Source of the DNA: Ascarosepion bandense
Lineage: Eukaryota > Mollusca > Cephalopoda > Sepiida > Sepiidae
Direction of reading: 5' to 3'
Assembly: GCA_037127315.1 (NCBI GenBank)
Contig: JBBBDQ010001279.1
Location: 1,362,501 to 1,426,500 of the forward strand
Length of the DNA stretch: 64,000 nt
Position 1 is the first letter of the stretch. Every line of letters begins with the position of its first letter. Shown in pieces: positions 40,217-49,164 of this stretch. The notes beneath the pieces are model-generated. The model searched no databases. It had not been told where the DNA came from and saw only the letters and a list, made by a program, of their open reading frames with translations. The translations under genes and the position numbers were made by a program.

Positions 40217-41045
40217 ATACTAGCAGTATAGCCAGACGTTGCTCGGGTGTAATGAAAACTTTAAAACTAATCCATGGTCCTGGAGCTCAGACTCATTGGA
40301 CGTTGGCACGAAAGACTAAAAAGCAATTGTTCTTTCCAGTCAAAGCGAAACCGTAGATTGAAATAAAAATGAATGGATATTAGTCAAATTTTGATTTCCG
40401 GTATGTCAAATAAGTTTTCCGTCGCAAACTGAATTTTGAAGGCTAAATAAGTTCTCTGAGTACATGGTATCGTGGCTGAGACTAAGAACTACAATTATAC
40501 CTACTTAGAGCAAAATCCGAAGCAAAAACCAAAATAAAAAGGCTGAAAACATGATTTTGTTCAGACCCGATAGGATATCGTGATATCGATTTCCAATATC
40601 GGAGTCAAATAAGTTATCCAAGGATAAACTAACTTAGGTAAGTCCATGAAAACCTATCGTACTCAGCGGGAGTAAAATTGGAGAAAATGTGCCATATTGA
40701 TGGCTGAATATCGGTTTTTTATCAGATTCGATAGAATATCGGAGGTATCGATTTCCGATATCGGGAAAAATGAATCGTCTGAGATCTACAAATGTTTGAG
40801 ACTAAAAACTATAATTTTAGAGCAAATTCTGCAGCAAGAACCACAATAAATGGGCTGAAATCCTGATGGTGATCAGACCTAATTATTATTTCCGATATCG
40901 GGGGAAAACCAGAAATAATAAGGAGCCCATGACCTGACCGGAAGCCTAAAAAATATTTGTGTGAAGTTTGGTAAGAATCGGATAAAAATTGTGGGTTTGT
41001 ATAACGGGCACACGCACGCACGCACGCACGCACGCACGCACATCT
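40217..41045 (+). mobile_element. Dispersed repeat E, copy 2
   Basis: 40222-40560 matches 8433-8770. Further on are several GATATCG-rich segments, AAGAATCGG and an (ACGC)n tail at 41013-41041 in the position of the (CA)n tail of copy 1. No ORF. Confidence 0.6.
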
Positions 41046-41324
41046 TGCCTTCGACCTATTCGGTTGCCTCAATTCGCCTGACGAAACCGAAAAAGTCGAA
41101 ACCATGGTGTCATACACCAGCTGATCTTCCCTACCGAAATATCTAAACACTCCACAAGTTGAATCTCCATCTTACTTCAAACATGTATTGAGAACTTTCT
41201 AATATAACTGTTTGCTGGTCCAATTTAATTTAAAACTGACCAATAAATGTTCAGTACATATATATATAATTTATTTTTAAAACGTTTTTTCATGGATGCC
41301 ATTATTTGAGTCAGGAGTTTCTAC

Positions 41325-41525
41325 GTGGCCGACAGTTCAAGGCACATCGTATTTGATGACAGTTTCCCCCGGGGGTTGCAGATTCGAATCCTGCCGGAGG
41401 GTGCATATTTTCAAACAAGATTTATTGAATATTCAGGCCGGTAGATCTAAAGAAATAAATATACTGTTTAATAAATAAATAAAAAGAGAGCATCTACTCA
41501 AATATGAATATCCATTAAGAATAAT
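41325..41525 (+). mobile_element. Class-II-tRNA-like SINE E, copy 3
   Basis: GTTCAAGGCACATCG (decayed A box) and GCAGATTCGAATCCTGCC (B box), then TGCATATTTTCAAACAAG and TTCAGGCCGGTAGA tail as in 9836-9935. Confidence 0.6.
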
Positions 41526-41540
41526 ATTAAAACAAATAAA

Positions 41541-41546
<6 letters not shown>

Positions 41547-41601
<55 letters not shown>

Positions 41602-41636
41602 GGGGAGAGAGAAAGAGAGAGCAAGAGAGAGAGAGA
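41547..41636. repeat. (TA)n and (GA)n microsatellites
   Basis: TA tract to ~41590 followed by GA-rich tract. Confidence 0.95.
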
Positions 41637-41669
41637 AAGTAAGATATGAACAGAAATATATATATACAT

Positions 41670-42035
41670 ATTTTTAATCAATTCACTCCAAGCAAGGCGG
41701 TATCACTACTGATGCGCAGCGGGCTACATAAGTGAGTAAAAGTTTATGCAAGAGGAGAGTGAAGAGAAAGACTAACCAGTTACAGGGGTGTCAGAGAAAG
41801 GGCAAGAGAAGGATGGGAGTACATGTATGAAGGTAGAAAGAAAGGAAAAGAACAAGATACACGAGGTTATGTAGAAAGGACGAGGGAAGGACTTGAGTCA
41901 GGTGGATAAGAGATGGGAATTGACATTGCATTTAAATTCCTGGCGGTTGTAGCCGTCAAGAATGTAAGTACGGAAGGGAGTTCCACAGGCGGGAAATGTG
42001 AGAAAAGAAGCTAATGGAGTAGAATTAGCCATAAA
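41670..42035 (-). pseudogene. Jockey/CR1-like LINE 3' UTR and last codons
   Basis: The plus strand has the 3' terminus complement (AATCAATTCACTCCAAGC, GCGCAGCGGGCTACATAAG). The ORF end (CCACAGGCGGGAAATGTGAG, encoding the SRTSRLWN region) is cut off at ~42035. Confidence 0.8.
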
Positions 42036-42044
42036 CCTACCAAA

Positions 42045-42048
<4 letters not shown>

Positions 42049-42089
<41 letters not shown>

Positions 42090-42577
42090 CTAATCAGAAT
42101 GGAGATTCACTTAGGGGTTTGACCTCGAGGAATTTTTGTGCTAACCAACTTTTTTCCTCCTCTTTTTTTCTTTTTCCTTGACCCTATTCCTATCTTGTCT
42201 GCTTTCCTTCGCCTTTATCTGATCTTATCATTTTCCCTTCAGTTTTATTACATTTGATGTGATATTTCTTCTTGGTAGTACCAATCCCCTTCCCTCTAGT
42301 CTATTTGTTAAAGAAAAGATTTTCCAAAAGTAAACCCCGAACTGCTATTTTTTCGCTCCATCTATCAATTTGCTTTAAAGTTTATTATCCTGATACAAAG
42401 GGGGGAATTATTAAAAAAAAGAACAACTAACTTATTCTATCTTTGGCTTTATTTTTATTTTCATTTTTATTTTTACCTAATTCGTCGGTGAGCATGTTAA
42501 AAAAACACCCACATACATTCACAGTAAACCGAAAGTATTTGTCATTTAAATGTAAATCGTCTGCACAACCACACCAG
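42049..42577. other. (GT)n then unannotated stretch
   Basis: (GT)n occupies 42049-42088. The rest shows T-rich low complexity without a recognised element; it is probably the body upstream of the following hammerhead. Confidence 0.4.
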
Positions 42578-42632
42578 CATTGCCTGATGATGAGAATTAA
42601 TCTCGAAACATAGAAATTTCCATGTAGCAATG
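42578..42632 (+). ncRNA. Hammerhead ribozyme, complete
   Basis: Stem I CAUUGC with GCAAUG (six perfect pairs), CUGAUGA (42584-42590), one extra U, stem II GAGA-AUUAA-UCUC, GAAA (42605-42608), stem III ACAU/AUGU with an inner GAAAUUUC palindrome, and NUH triplet GUA (42624-42626). The extra U between CUGAUGA and stem II also occurs in the relics at 17333 and 26585, so it is a family trait. Confidence 0.85.
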
Positions 42633-42687
42633 AAAAATTGACATAACCATATAATTATATTATATTATATATTTATATATATAGATA

Positions 42688-43222
42688 GGGTGTCTATAAA
42701 GTTTGTGGGCACTTTAAAAAATTTATAACTTTATTTGTGATAGAAATTATCTGTAAAACATGTTATAAAGTTTAATGTACCTAGTTTTAAGTATAGCTAT
42801 TGAATAATTCTTTACCACAAAATTTTTAGATAAGTAAACAGATGGATCAGAAGGAGTGGGCCATTTTATTGGCCTCCACGTTTGCCAGATTTGACTCCAT
42901 TAGATTTTTTTTATGGGACATGTGAATCCAGTTGTATATGCAACCAAACCTAGTTCATTAGAAGATTTGAAAGCTAAAATAACTCATGTGATTTCAGGCA
43001 TTACTATAAATCAGTTGGCAAATGTTTTCCGTGAACTGCAAAATCGAATTACCCTTTGTATTACTAATGATGGAGGACCTGTAAAAACTTAAATAAAATT
43101 TCAATAAAATCTTAAAAAATATAGATTTACTTCTTTCTAATCATTTTTACAAATTATTTTTATCGCAAATACAAATAAAGTTAGAAATTTTTAAAGTGCA
43201 CACGAAATTTATGGACACCCCG
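42688..43222 (+). mobile_element. Mariner-like element, internally deleted
   Basis: ~48-bp imperfect TIRs (GGGTGTCTATAAAGTTTGTG on the left; complement ending GGACACCCC on the right) with TA on both sides. The interior keeps WPPRLPDLTPLDFF (third catalytic Asp) and SSLEDLKAKITHVI in shifted frames. The first two catalytic Asp regions are deleted. It is a different mariner family from 22113-22890. Confidence 0.85.
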
Positions 43223-43484
43223 TATATTAAAAAATATTTAAAATGTCATTATCATTTACGAAGTGACGCTTGTCTTGAAGACATGTCTCAAGTCAGACTG
43301 TTTTCACATCAGAAGCCATTTATTTTCTTTGGAAAGGTCATCATATCCAAGAAGTGTTAATGATAATCAGTTTTAAGCATTATTGTTGAATGGAAAGGTC
43401 AAAACATCGAAGAATCTTATTTTGCATTTTGCAATGGGTTTTTGAATATATAGCAAATTGTATTGCCTTCAAGAACTTTCTTGT

Positions 43485-43522
<38 letters not shown>

Positions 43523-43689
43523 GTGAGACTTTTATTTTTAAAACAATTTCTAATGGTAACGAACAAAAAAAAAAAATAAGTAACGAGACATTTGATATTC
43601 AATCGCCGAAAAGCCATTACTGCTGTCGACTGAAATTTATAAGATCTTTCTCTTAAAACATTTTACATGAGAAAGGTTTTCTCAAGCCT
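43223..43689. other. Unannotated stretch with (TA)n
   Basis: (TA)n at 43489-43519. Nothing else recognised. Confidence 0.4.
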
Positions 43690-43858
43690 CGTCGCTGTTA
43701 TAGTTCTTTCCTAAGAAAGATCTGCAATGTAATCGATCCTGACTTGCCATCTCGACCTCAGTCAATTTATCACCGACGTCGCGTGGCTTCCCTCTGTCTT
43801 TTCTACAAATATTTTCATAACAATTGCTCTGACGAACTTCATTCCCTGGTGCCCCGAG
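43690..43858 (+). pseudogene. Jockey/CR1-like LINE ORF fragment
   Basis: RRRVASLCLFYKYFHNNCSD with DELHSLVP matches the family C-terminal block. A SINE head follows directly at 43861. Confidence 0.75.
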
Positions 43859-43860
43859 TG

Positions 43861-44155
43861 AACGTGCGTTGTGATTCAGTGGATATCGGCTCGGAAAGAA
43901 GAATCAGAGAGACAAGTTCGAATTCCAGTTGAATTCATTGCATTCACTTACGCGCAAACACACTTGGGAAAGTATGAATCCATCTCTTCTTGGTCCTGGG
44001 TATAATGGTAAACTGTATTCAGCAGATTGGGAGGTTGTGAGGAGCATGGAACCACCTCTTAATTGCTGTTGTTATCAGGTCCACCCTGACCTGGAGTGGT
44101 AGCACCTGTTAGAGTCCCAGCTATGGGCAAATAGTTAACCCCCAAACTGAAGTCA
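43861..44155 (+). mobile_element. Chimeric SINE: SINE A head on SINE C body
   Basis: 43861-43975 is a SINE A head (GTGCGTTGTGATTCAGTGGA, AAGTTCGAATTCC, CACTTACGCGCAAAC). From ~43990 it is a SINE C body (GGTCCTGGGTATAATGG through CCCAGCTATGGGCAAATAG). It shows that the two SINEs share a tRNA-derived head with exchangeable bodies. Confidence 0.7.
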
Positions 44156-44560
44156 AAACACTATGAAAATATAAAAATACACTTTTATAGACATATATAC
44201 ATAAAAATAAACTTGTATAGAAAAATATACATTTTTTAATAAAAAATATTACCAATAATACATTTTTGAAGAAAAAATTATTACCACAACACATTTTTGA
44301 AGGAAAAAAAATGGTTCTCAGCAAAACTATTTTTGAATGCAAAACTAGAAATTTTCAGTTTTCGAAAATAAAAAAAGAATAAAAACAAAATTATCATTAA
44401 AATCTGACTAAATCAACCTTCTCACTATAACCAAAAAAACAAAAACAAAAACAAAACAAAAAAAAACACATTTAAATCCCACCTTTTTGGCATTAAATTA
44501 CCCACAGAAGTGTTGATATGCCGTTAAACAACACTCAAACTCAAACTTAGAATCCTCTCT
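44150..44560 (+). repeat. Dispersed repeat G, copy 2
   Basis: Matches 13790-14190: AAAACACTATGAAA, ACATTTTTGAA modules, TCTGACTAAATCAACCTTCT, GATATGCCGTTAAACAA. Confidence 0.7.
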
Positions 44561-44564
44561 TCTT

Positions 44565-44850
44565 CCTCCAGCTATAGGTTAAATAGCAGGATAAATTAGT
44601 TAGCAACCAGTCTATCGCAGAAAGTAATGGTAACCTACTGCATAAAAATCTTCTGCCTATTCATTCTCTTTCGAAACATGATTGCCCGGTTACGGGTTGA
44701 ATAACAAGACAGACAGGGTTCTATAGCCTTGGTTGGCAACTGGTTTACCAAATAAAGTAATAACAACATTCCGTGGGAAAATCTTCTACCTAATCAGTCA
44801 TATCTTGAAGGAGACGTGATCAACGAAGTATCTATCATGTATAACAGTTG
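44565..44850 (+). mobile_element. SINE A, two degenerate tandem bodies
   Basis: 44570-44688 and 44692-44850 both contain the GGTTAAATAGCAGGA / TTGGCAAC(C/T)(A/G)GT body blocks but no head, as at 9519-9833. Confidence 0.65.
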
Positions 44851-44867
44851 ACTGAATATTAATCTAT

Positions 44868-45060
44868 TTTGGGCAAACATGGATAAATATGTCCGCAATA
44901 AAATGTAGTGTCAAAAGGACGGTTTTTTCCCCATTACAGGACTAAAAAAAAAAATAACAAGAATAATTTTATATTTACAACATTCTAAAATCTGGTCAAA
45001 AAACAGATTTTGGCAAACATGGACAAACGTGCTCGCAATAAGACGTAGTGTCAAAGGGAC
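44868..45060 (+). repeat. Direct repeat, 53 bp
   Basis: 44868-44920 and 45007-45060 share GGCAAACATGGA, CGCAATAA and GTAGTGTCAAA. 45061-45350 shows nothing recognised. Confidence 0.7.
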
Positions 45061-45354
45061 TATTTTCCCCTTGACACCGCTTTTTTTTTTAACTACCTTC
45101 ACTCTTCAAAAAATGTTTACTGTTTTGAAAAGCTATTTTTGGAATTGTAATATAACAAGGAAAGTGAATTTATACATTTTTTCCCCCCATCGGGGGAATA
45201 TTCCACCCCACTCACTAGTCGAGAACTCTTTTATTCAGCTTATCAAATTTCATCGATTGGCTTGCGAAATTGGACGAAACATAGAGTTCGTAAATCGCAA
45301 CAAAATAATAATTATATTAATAGAATTAGGACCATTCACCTGTTATTAATACTA

Positions 45355-45465
45355 TATCAAGATAACATGCATTTCCATTCATTGTCATGCATTTGTTTCA
45401 AATGAACATTCATGATTATGTAAACATAATGGAGAATAAATTTGTGAGCATGAAATAAGTGTATA
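45355..45465 (+). repeat. Dispersed repeat K, copy 1
   Basis: Matches 48235-48350: AAGATAAC, ATGCATTTGTTTCAA, ATTATG, GAATGAAATAAGT-like end. Confidence 0.6.
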
Positions 45466-45510
45466 TTTTAGATATTTGTGGCTGTTGTCTAAGTTTGTCA
45501 TTTAAGTGTA

Positions 45511-45760
45511 TCAGTCAGTTAAGTGCGGTATGAAATACACACTTGGGCGGTCTGGGAAGAATATCTTCCCGCAACAGGTTGCCATTACTTTCTGCGGAAG
45601 ACTGGTTGCCATCCAAGAAGGCTATAGAGCCCAATCTGTTCTGTTATTTACCCCATAGTGGAGAGAGAAGAGACGGATTAAAACCTTTCCTACGGGTATT
45701 TGCACGTAATTGAATGCAACGAATTGAACTGAAATTCGAACTTGAAATGTATATAGTGGA
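45511..45760 (-). mobile_element. SINE A, degenerate
   Basis: The plus strand begins CAGTCAGTTAAGTGC (complement of the SINE A 3' end) and proceeds through GGTTGCCATTACTTTCTGCG to TTTGCACGTAATTGAATGC. The head is decayed. Confidence 0.75.
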
Positions 45761-45884
45761 AAAATTGACACACATCACAGATTAAGAGATATTGGAAAAT
45801 AGCACATACCCTACGAGCCTGTCCAAATGGATAGCAGAACAGAGTTTAGCAGAGATAGCGAAGGACTGATTTTTTATTGCATTT

Positions 45885-47695
45885 ATTATAACCGTTTCAC
45901 CCCAAACAAAACGGGACCGCAACTGGGGTGCAGATGATTACAAAGAGAGAAAAAAAAAAACAAAGTACAGGGGATGTCGAAAAAGGATAATAGAAGGTTG
46001 GGAATCAAGGAGATAGAAGATGGCAATTGACGTTGCATTTAAAATTTTGGGGATTGTAGCTATCAAGGAAGAAAATGAAGGGTATTCCACAAACGGGAAG
46101 TGCGAGAAAAGAAACTATTATTGTAGAAGAGGAGGTCACATTTAACTATTTAGTGGGTAAAAAGGTAGGACCCTGATGCAAATTTAGTAGCACCAGGGAA
46201 AGAAGCTCGTCAGAGCAGTAGCGATGAAATACTTTTAGAAAAGACAGATGGAAGCCATATTCCGTCGGTGAGAAAGTGACTGTAGGTGGGCTGCCAAGTT
46301 AGGATCGATTATATTGTAAATCTTTTTTGGATTTTTTTTCGAGAACCTTAAGATGAATAGCAGGAGCACCCGACCCGATATGGCAACAGTATTCAATGCA
46401 CGGACGAATGGCAGATTTATAAACGTACAAGATGGATTCTGATGAGAACCCCGAGTTGAATAGCAGGAGCACTCGACCAGATATGGCAACAGTATTCAAT
46501 GCACGGACGAATGGCAGATTTATAAATGTACAAGATGGATTCTGACGAGAACCCTGTTATGGTTTATAAAATGGCGAGTGTTCTAAAAATAGAAAAAGGT
46601 AGACACACTGACGCCAAGAATTCGAAATTGGGCGGCAAAATAAGAAACCGTGTCTTTTGGTAGGAGTAGGAGTAATAAGTAGGCGTTAAGGACAGTAGTT
46701 TTGTGTAGGAGATTTGAAAAGGGGAAGACGCTAGTCAGTTGACCACTAGAATCCAGAAGGGATAGGCTCGTTTACTACCAGCGTCCCACAGTGAAGAGAA
46801 TTTAGCTAGTCTGCTCCTGTATCCACACAAAATTTAAAGGTTGTAACTTGATGTAAAAACCTAAAGTTTTATACCAAAAATAAACATCATTAATTCAAGT
46901 TTGTGTTATCTTATAATTATACCAAAACGAAACAACACAACAACCCCGAGTTAAATAGCAGGAGCACCCGACCAGATATGGCAACAGTGTTCAATGCACG
47001 ATCGAATGGTATATTTATAAATGTGCAAGACGGATTCTGACGAGATAAACTTCCTGGTCCGACACAGTGACCCAACCTTCCTAGATGTAGATGCATCTAT
47101 AGAGTCGATGTTACTCTCTAGGAGTCTTGCGTCTTCTATTCTGATGATAGGTAGGAAAGTATCTCTATGATGGTTAAAAGAGAGGAACTTCATTTTTGAG
47201 GCATTAAAATTTACGAGCCATTTCCCACCCTATTCAGTCACAGATTGACTCCTTTTGAAGAGCAGCAGCTAAATTTACTTTGCCAGCCTTGGCAGATTCA
47301 CTATTGAGACGGGAGTAAGTGCTAGTGTCATCTGCATAGATTCCTACTCGGGAAATGATTACATCAGGAAGATAATTGATGAAGATCAGAGAAAGTGTAG
47401 GATACAGGATAGAGCCTTTTTTGACACCCGCATCGTATGGAAGGATCTAGAAGCATTCCCGTTCAAAACGACCTTCATTTCACGATTAGATAGAAACAAT
47501 TGAATTAAATCAATCATTTAGAAATACCATAGATCTGGAGCTTGCACAAAAGTTCAGCATGTCAAACGCTTTTAAGATATCAAGAGCTATAGTTCGAGCC
47601 TCGCTGTTTTTATCAAGAGCCTGGTATCTATATTCAGTGATGGTCGTTAGCACATCGGCGGTAGATCTGGTAAAGCCAAACCGATAGAGCAATTA
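45885..47695 (-). pseudogene. Jockey/CR1-like LINE, long degenerate copy with internal duplications
   Basis: The 3' UTR (45890-46020) is followed by the ORF end and a ~105-bp RT segment present three times (46347-46449, 46450-46550, 46943-47050; KSAIRPCIEYCCHI). It then continues through RT blocks to GFTRSTADVLTTITEYRY and ALDILKAFDML (RT block A) at 47510-47692. A solo LTR interrupts it at 46555-46942. At ~1.4 kb of LINE sequence it reaches furthest 5' of this family here. It is multiply frameshifted and dead. Confidence 0.85.
46555..46942. mobile_element. Solo LTR with 4-bp target duplication
   Basis: 388 bp starting TGTTATGG and ending CACAACA, flanked by ACCC on both sides (46551-46554, 46943-46946). 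Removing it restores GAGAACCCCGAG, as in the neighbouring LINE duplicate. TTTATAAAATGG near the left could be a TATA box and AATAAA near 46879 a polyadenylation signal. The size and duplication suggest an LTR retrotransposon reduced by recombination; family unknown. Confidence 0.75.
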
Positions 47696-47813
47696 CAATT
47701 TATAAATTGTTTAATAACATAATGAAACTATGACAAAAAACCCAGCCTTTTATCACTGTAGTGTGAGAAGAAAAACAAAAAAAAATGGAGGAAATAAACA
47801 GATGAGATTCTTC

Positions 47814-47891
47814 TTCTGATTCTTCTTCTTCTTCTTCTTCTTCTTCTTCTTCTTCTTCTTCTTCTTCTTCTTCTTCTTCTTCTTCTTCTTC
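47814..47891. repeat. (TTC)n microsatellite
   Basis: A TTC tract giving a false poly-Glu ORF on the minus strand. Confidence 0.95.
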
Positions 47892-47929
47892 TAACAACGC
47901 ACGGTCAGCAAGAAGCAAGAAAACATTTC

Positions 47930-48140
47930 CCGTTCTCAAAAAACGACTGGCTTTATACACCCGAAGACCGACCATAATTTGCATACGAACGACAAGACAA
48001 CGAGATTTCGCGTTGACTGTTCGAGACCGTCCGGCAGAAAATATAGGTGCCGCCATTTTGGTTCTTTTTATCACAGAGTAACGGGATTCCACACGGCGCA
48101 CAGACTTGTTGGCGTTTTCGAGGTAAGCCGTTTTCACAAT
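47930..48140 (+). promoter_or_regulatory. CpG-rich patch with a YY1-like site and a splice-donor-like sequence
   Basis: About 20 CpGs lie in ~210 bases, far above the surroundings. GCCGCCATTTTGG at ~48050 matches the YY1 consensus (CGCCATNTT), and TTTTCGAGGTAAGCC at ~48115-48130 has a good splice-donor form. This could be the promoter and first exon of a host gene or a non-coding RNA, or a piece of mobile element; no downstream exon was recognised. Confidence 0.3.
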
Positions 48141-48234
48141 TTTCCCCACAATCACAAAATTGGATAAATCCCAGTTTCATAGAAGATTTATTAATAAGAT
48201 CAGATGTTAAGTCCATTTGTCTGTTATCATATTA

Positions 48235-48350
48235 TATTAAGATAACTTATACATTAATATCCATTGTAATGCATTTGTTTCAATTTATCATTCATTATTA
48301 TGCATACATAAATGGGGCATAAATCTGAAAGAATGAAATAAGTTAGGATT
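48235..48350 (+). repeat. Dispersed repeat K, copy 2
   Basis: Pairs with 45355-45465. 48351-49160 shows nothing recognised. Confidence 0.6.
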
Positions 48351-49164
48351 TATATTGTGAAACGAACATAAACTAATTCGGCTGGAATTTGAACTCAGGT
48401 TGTCGATTCTATTTTAGGCACCTCCAAGACGTACTTACGAAATTTCAAGCACGCAATTTTCTTAAAGAAGCAAAAGGATACTAATGCCTTTTTCCTATAT
48501 TAAATATTGGCCTGAGGGCCTCATTGTTTCTTAATCGACCAGAAGAAAAAAAAATCGAGGTATGTTTTTCTTCCTTTCTTTAATCAATGACCCAACAACT
48601 TATACAAAAATAGCTACACCAAAATAACATGCCCGACGATGCCTAATGTCTTCACCTTTTTATAACTACAAATGATCTTTCTTTGTGATTGAAAAAAAAA
48701 CTGTTAGGAACGAATCCATGACAAAACCCATTTAACAAAACCGCCATTTATAATGGAAGTAACGATAACAATTAGTCGACTTAAGAAAACTATTTTCCTG
48801 AAAAAGTGCTTTAAGTGATAATGAAAATGAACATGGAACTGGTTGCGCTTGGGCTAGTTTCATCCAACGGATTCATTAAGATTCATGTTCTCATATATTT
48901 TTCTCAGATTAAAATTTTCGTAAGATCTAAACTCGGTTGTAATCAACAGCTTTCTCAGATTAATGGTTAAAAATAGCTTCGAGCGAATGAAACATGTTGG
49001 TCTTTGCAAGGGCTCCTTTGAACCTCGCAGTCTGGTGCTACATAATCACAAAAAAACTGTATAGAAAATACATCACTTGAGGCCTTTTAATAGTAGCAAC
49101 AGATAAAATGGATAGCACATGTAACTCGAAGAGAAAATAATGACATACCATAATCCAGATGTTG

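Noticed and set aside
47700..48155. ORF with a poly-Glu run
   Set aside because: It is driven by the (TTC)n tract. The flanking peptide has no recognised motif.
48961..49010. Another hammerhead (TAGCTTCGAGCGAATGAAAC)
   Set aside because: A stem-loop and GAAAC are present but no CUGAUGA-like box or stem I could be found.
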